DNA of 7,650 bases, taken from positions 1-7,650 of the forward strand of contig DATHPK010000173.1 in assembly GCA_035483935.1 (NCBI GenBank). The letters are read 5' to 3'. The position numbers and the translations under genes were made by a program. Of the stretch, positions 5,842 to 7,650 are shown piece after piece (position 1 is the first letter of the stretch; each line of letters opens with the position of its first letter). The notes below the pieces were generated by a model that saw nothing but the letters and a program-made list of their open reading frames with translations, searched no databases and had not been told where the DNA came from. Source of the stretch: Bog-473 sp035483935 (GTDB lineage: Bacteria; Actinomycetota; Acidimicrobiia; Acidimicrobiales; RAAP-2).

Positions 5842-7350
5842 ATGAACTCCCATCCGCTCAGTGTGCGACTCCTCCTGGCTGCCGCCACGGCCGCTCTGGG
5901 CGTCTGTGCCGTCACGACGGCGGCGGGCGGCTCCCTCAGGGACGCCTCGACCGTGGACACTCCGCTGCCGGCGGGTTGGGAGCTGTGCATCCTGCAAGGC
6001 GTCGGAGCCCCCGCCACGCAGGCGAACGTCGCCGACCTCGACGAGTGGCAGCTGGCCGAGGGCGGCTCGACCAACAACTCGGCCGCCTACAACCCTTTCA
6101 ACACGGCACGCACGACCGACGTCAACAACACGCCACTTCCGTTGACCAACTCGGCCAACGGCTTCCCCGCGTTCACCGACTGGATTGCGGGCTGTGCCGC
6201 CACGGTGGCCACGATCACGCAGACCAACATGACCCCGGTGGCGGCAGGTCTTTTGGCAGGCAACGTCTCGCCGCCGCCGGCGTTCCTGGCGGTGGTCGAC
6301 CAGAGTCCATGGTGCGCACCCTCCGCTGACGGGACACCGTGCTACGCCGACATGATCGGCGGGACGACCGGGGACCTGGCGAAGGCGGTGCTCAGCGCCT
6401 CCTCCGCCCTCAACGTCTACGGGAACGTGCGGACCGACTTGCACGGCTACCAAGACTCGGTAACCGCTGACGACCTCGCCCAGCTCGCGGTGGCGTCTGC
6501 GAAGCAGCAGGTGTCGGCGGCCCAGTCGGTCCTCTCGACGGCACGGAGCCGGGCGTCCAGTGCAGAGACGGCGCTCCGCCAGTTCGCGGTCAACGAATAC
6601 GTGACGAGTGGCCTCTACGAGAGCAGCGGTCTCGTGAGCGGATCGAACGGCAATCCGGACGGGACCCAGAGCCAGAACGGTGTCGTCGCCCACCAGTACG
6701 CCACGGTCGTCGCCTCGGACCTATTGGCGCAGACCCACACCGCTGCGGCCGCGGTCAAGGCGGCGGCGGCGCAGCGCAACGTCGTTGAGAAGGCGCTGCA
6801 GCAGGACGTCTCGGCACTGACGTGGGACAACACAATCGAAAGTCGATCGCTCGTCCGTCTGGTGGCAGACGTCACGACCCTGCAGAAGGCAGGTGCCTGT
6901 ACGACCGCGGTGATCACAAACCCGACTCCCGCCGCCTCTACGCCTGCCGGCCCGAGCGGGTCGGGTGTGTCCGGTGGTTCCGGTGGGTCGAGCACGTCGG
7001 GCGGCTCCACGCCGTCGTCCACCTCGGGCTCGTCCCCGACGCCGAGCACCACGACGACCACCGTCGCTCCTACGACGACGACCTCATCGACCACGACGAC
7101 GACCACGACGGTGCCCGGGGGCATCAGCCTGGTCAAACCCACGGGGACTACGTCGACGACGACGGTTCCCGACAGCACGACGACCACCACGACGGGACCG
7201 ACCCCGTCGACCACGACCACCACGACGACGACGCTGCCTTCGGGGTCCGGCTCGGGGACCAGCAACGCGCCCGTGCCCACGGCAAACCCGACCGGCCTTC
7301 AGGTCCTGCAGGGCTGCGTGACCGCCTTGGCGCCGACCGCCAGCGCCTGA
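5842..7350 (+). CDS. secreted protein: lysozyme-like region, coiled coil and Thr-rich tail
   Basis: I cannot name this 502-residue exported protein. Residues 1-28 are a Sec signal peptide (R9, hydrophobic 10-27, likely cleavage after the VTTAA stretch), which is why ATG 5842 is preferred over an in-frame upstream extension that would run through the tRNA. A GGGAG lies 15 nt upstream, rather far. Residues about 44-195 resemble lysozyme-like/glucosaminidase-like regions of actinobacterial wall proteins: WQLAEGGS with E73, AAYNPFNT, an AFTDWIAGCAATVATI segment and SPWCAP. Residues about 208-255 and 282-350 are Ala/Gln-rich coiled coil, with an LRQFAVNEYVTSG turn like that seen before NlpC/P60 domains, but no such peptidase domain follows. 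Residues 361-482 are Gly/Ser/Pro/Thr-rich. Six mature cysteines (49, 118, 158, 167, 353, 492) could pair as disulfides. A role at the cell wall is likely. Enzymatic activity is uncertain. Confidence 0.85.
   Translation: MNSHPLSVRLLLAAATAALGVCAVTTAAGGSLRDASTVDTPLPAGWELCILQGVGAPATQANVADLDEWQLAEGGSTNNSAAYNPFNTARTTDVNNTPLPLTNSANGFPAFTDWIAGCAATVATITQTNMTPVAAGLLAGNVSPPPAFLAVVDQSPWCAPSADGTPCYADMIGGTTGDLAKAVLSASSALNVYGNVRTDLHGYQDSVTADDLAQLAVASAKQQVSAAQSVLSTARSRASSAETALRQFAVNEYVTSGLYESSGLVSGSNGNPDGTQSQNGVVAHQYATVVASDLLAQTHTAAAAVKAAAAQRNVVEKALQQDVSALTWDNTIESRSLVRLVADVTTLQKAGACTTAVITNPTPAASTPAGPSGSGVSGGSGGSSTSGGSTPSSTSGSSPTPSTTTTTVAPTTTTSSTTTTTTTVPGGISLVKPTGTTSTTTVPDSTTTTTTGPTPSTTTTTTTTLPSGSGSGTSNAPVPTANPTGLQVLQGCVTALAPTASA
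7042..7233 (+). repeat. Thr-rich low-complexity tract inside the secreted protein
   Basis: ACG and ACC codons repeat in long runs and encode stretches of up to eight Thr (residues 401-464) broken by VAP, SS, VPGG, VPD and GPTPS. The flanking Gly/Ser-rich part begins near 6946. Such tracts are usually flexible, often O-glycosylated wall spacers. The near-repeat DNA is prone to slippage, so copy number may differ between strains. Confidence 0.85.
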
Positions 7351-7482
7351 GCGCCGCGCCGACACCCGACCCGAGGGGCATTCTGCGCCCGCGCGCTGCG
7401 TACCGGGTTGCTCCACCGCCGCTCCGTAGCACCGCCTATCCCACCTAGTTTCTGGTGAGTAACCAGCGGCAACCTGGTCGAA

Positions 7483-7517
7483 GGCGCCGTGCTTCGCACC
7501 ATGAGTGCGAAGCCGCC
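7483..7517 (+). terminator. hairpin between the secreted-protein gene and fabD, candidate terminator
   Basis: GCTTCGCAC (7491-7499) and GTGCGAAGC (7505-7513) form a perfect 9-bp stem with a CATGA loop. GGCG (7483-7486) and CGCC (7514-7517) add four pairs beyond a 4-nt bulge. No T-run follows, so termination is not certain. It lies 133 nt after the upstream stop. The rest of the 7351-7597 gap holds only a small CTGGT/ACCAG/CTGGT set (7452-7478) and a weak CACACT -10-like site (7550-7555). Confidence 0.45.
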
Positions 7518-7597
7518 CCGCAATTGGGTCCACCGCGCGGCCGGCATGCCACACTGTGGGTTCTTTCAGCCCGACGTCGATGGGAGCCGTCGCATTC

Positions 7598-7650
7598 GTG
7601 TTGGTTTTCACCTTCCCCGGACAAGGTTCACAGCGCGCCGGCATGGGAGA
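7598..7650 (+). CDS. fabD: malonyl-CoA:ACP transacylase, N-terminal end (cut by right window edge)
   Basis: FabD loads malonyl groups onto acyl carrier protein for fatty acid synthesis. Only about 17 residues are visible, but VFTFPGQGSQRAGMG is the hallmark N-terminus of the family (oxyanion-hole GQGSQ). The GTG at 7598 is preferred: GGGAG lies 11 nt upstream (7582-7586), and the distance from start to GQGSQ matches mycobacterial FabD. An ATG at 7580 in the same frame would add six residues but has no Shine-Dalgarno before it. An acyltransferase domain of a polyketide synthase is the alternative, but those rarely sit at the very start of a protein. Confidence 0.85.
   Translation, partial: MLVFTFPGQGSQRAGMG

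Noticed and set aside
7042..7233. Possible CRISPR or tandem-repeat array
   Set aside because: Repeats are codon-level ACG/ACC runs in frame with the protein. There are no spacers of constant length.
6615..7280. Minus-strand Val-rich open frame
   Set aside because: The runs of Val are the complement of Thr codons in the secreted protein. No start signal or domain is seen.

Overview
This GC-rich window looks like an ordinary chromosomal segment of an actinomycete (Actinomycetota). Three things point there: high GC, an ANTAR response regulator followed by polA and rpsA (close to the pdtaR-polA-rpsA neighbourhood of Mycobacterium), and a DNA polymerase I with a degenerate proofreading domain. 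The long Thr-rich tail on a secreted protein and the style of the genes suggest class Acidimicrobiia, but that is inference and not proven by the sequence.

Left part (1-5408), minus strand, read from right to left. The genes are menC-like (o-succinylbenzoate synthase, menaquinone pathway), a 97-residue coiled-coil protein of unknown function, a PdtaR-type ANTAR response regulator, polA, then a 159-bp leader and the 5' part of rpsA (cut by the left edge). The first four genes are packed with gaps of 6 and 10 bp and one 4-bp ATGA overlap, so they are very probably one operon. rpsA probably has its own promoter. Its leader can fold into a bulged hairpin that takes in part of the Shine-Dalgarno sequence, and a seven-codon mini-ORF ends in the 5' arm of that hairpin.

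Middle (5409-5841). A short divergent promoter region leads to tRNA-Leu(CAA) on the plus strand. A 292-bp intergenic region follows. It holds an 11-bp perfect inverted repeat just after the tRNA, an 11-bp direct repeat (TTCAGG-type) with a GCCGATAC element resembling a sigma-28/WhiG-family promoter, and a foldable leader.

Right part (5842-7650), plus strand. First comes a 502-residue secreted protein with a signal peptide, a lysozyme-like or glucosaminidase-like region, a coiled coil and a Gly/Ser/Thr-rich low-complexity tail. A 9-bp perfect hairpin, possibly a terminator, follows. The window ends in the first codons of a malonyl-CoA:ACP transacylase (fabD).

Most of the window is core housekeeping sequence. 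I found no defence system, mobile element, CRISPR array or rRNA. The parts most worth a second look are the rpsA leader, the secreted wall-associated protein with its unusual promoter, and the unknown coiled-coil protein translationally coupled to the ANTAR regulator.
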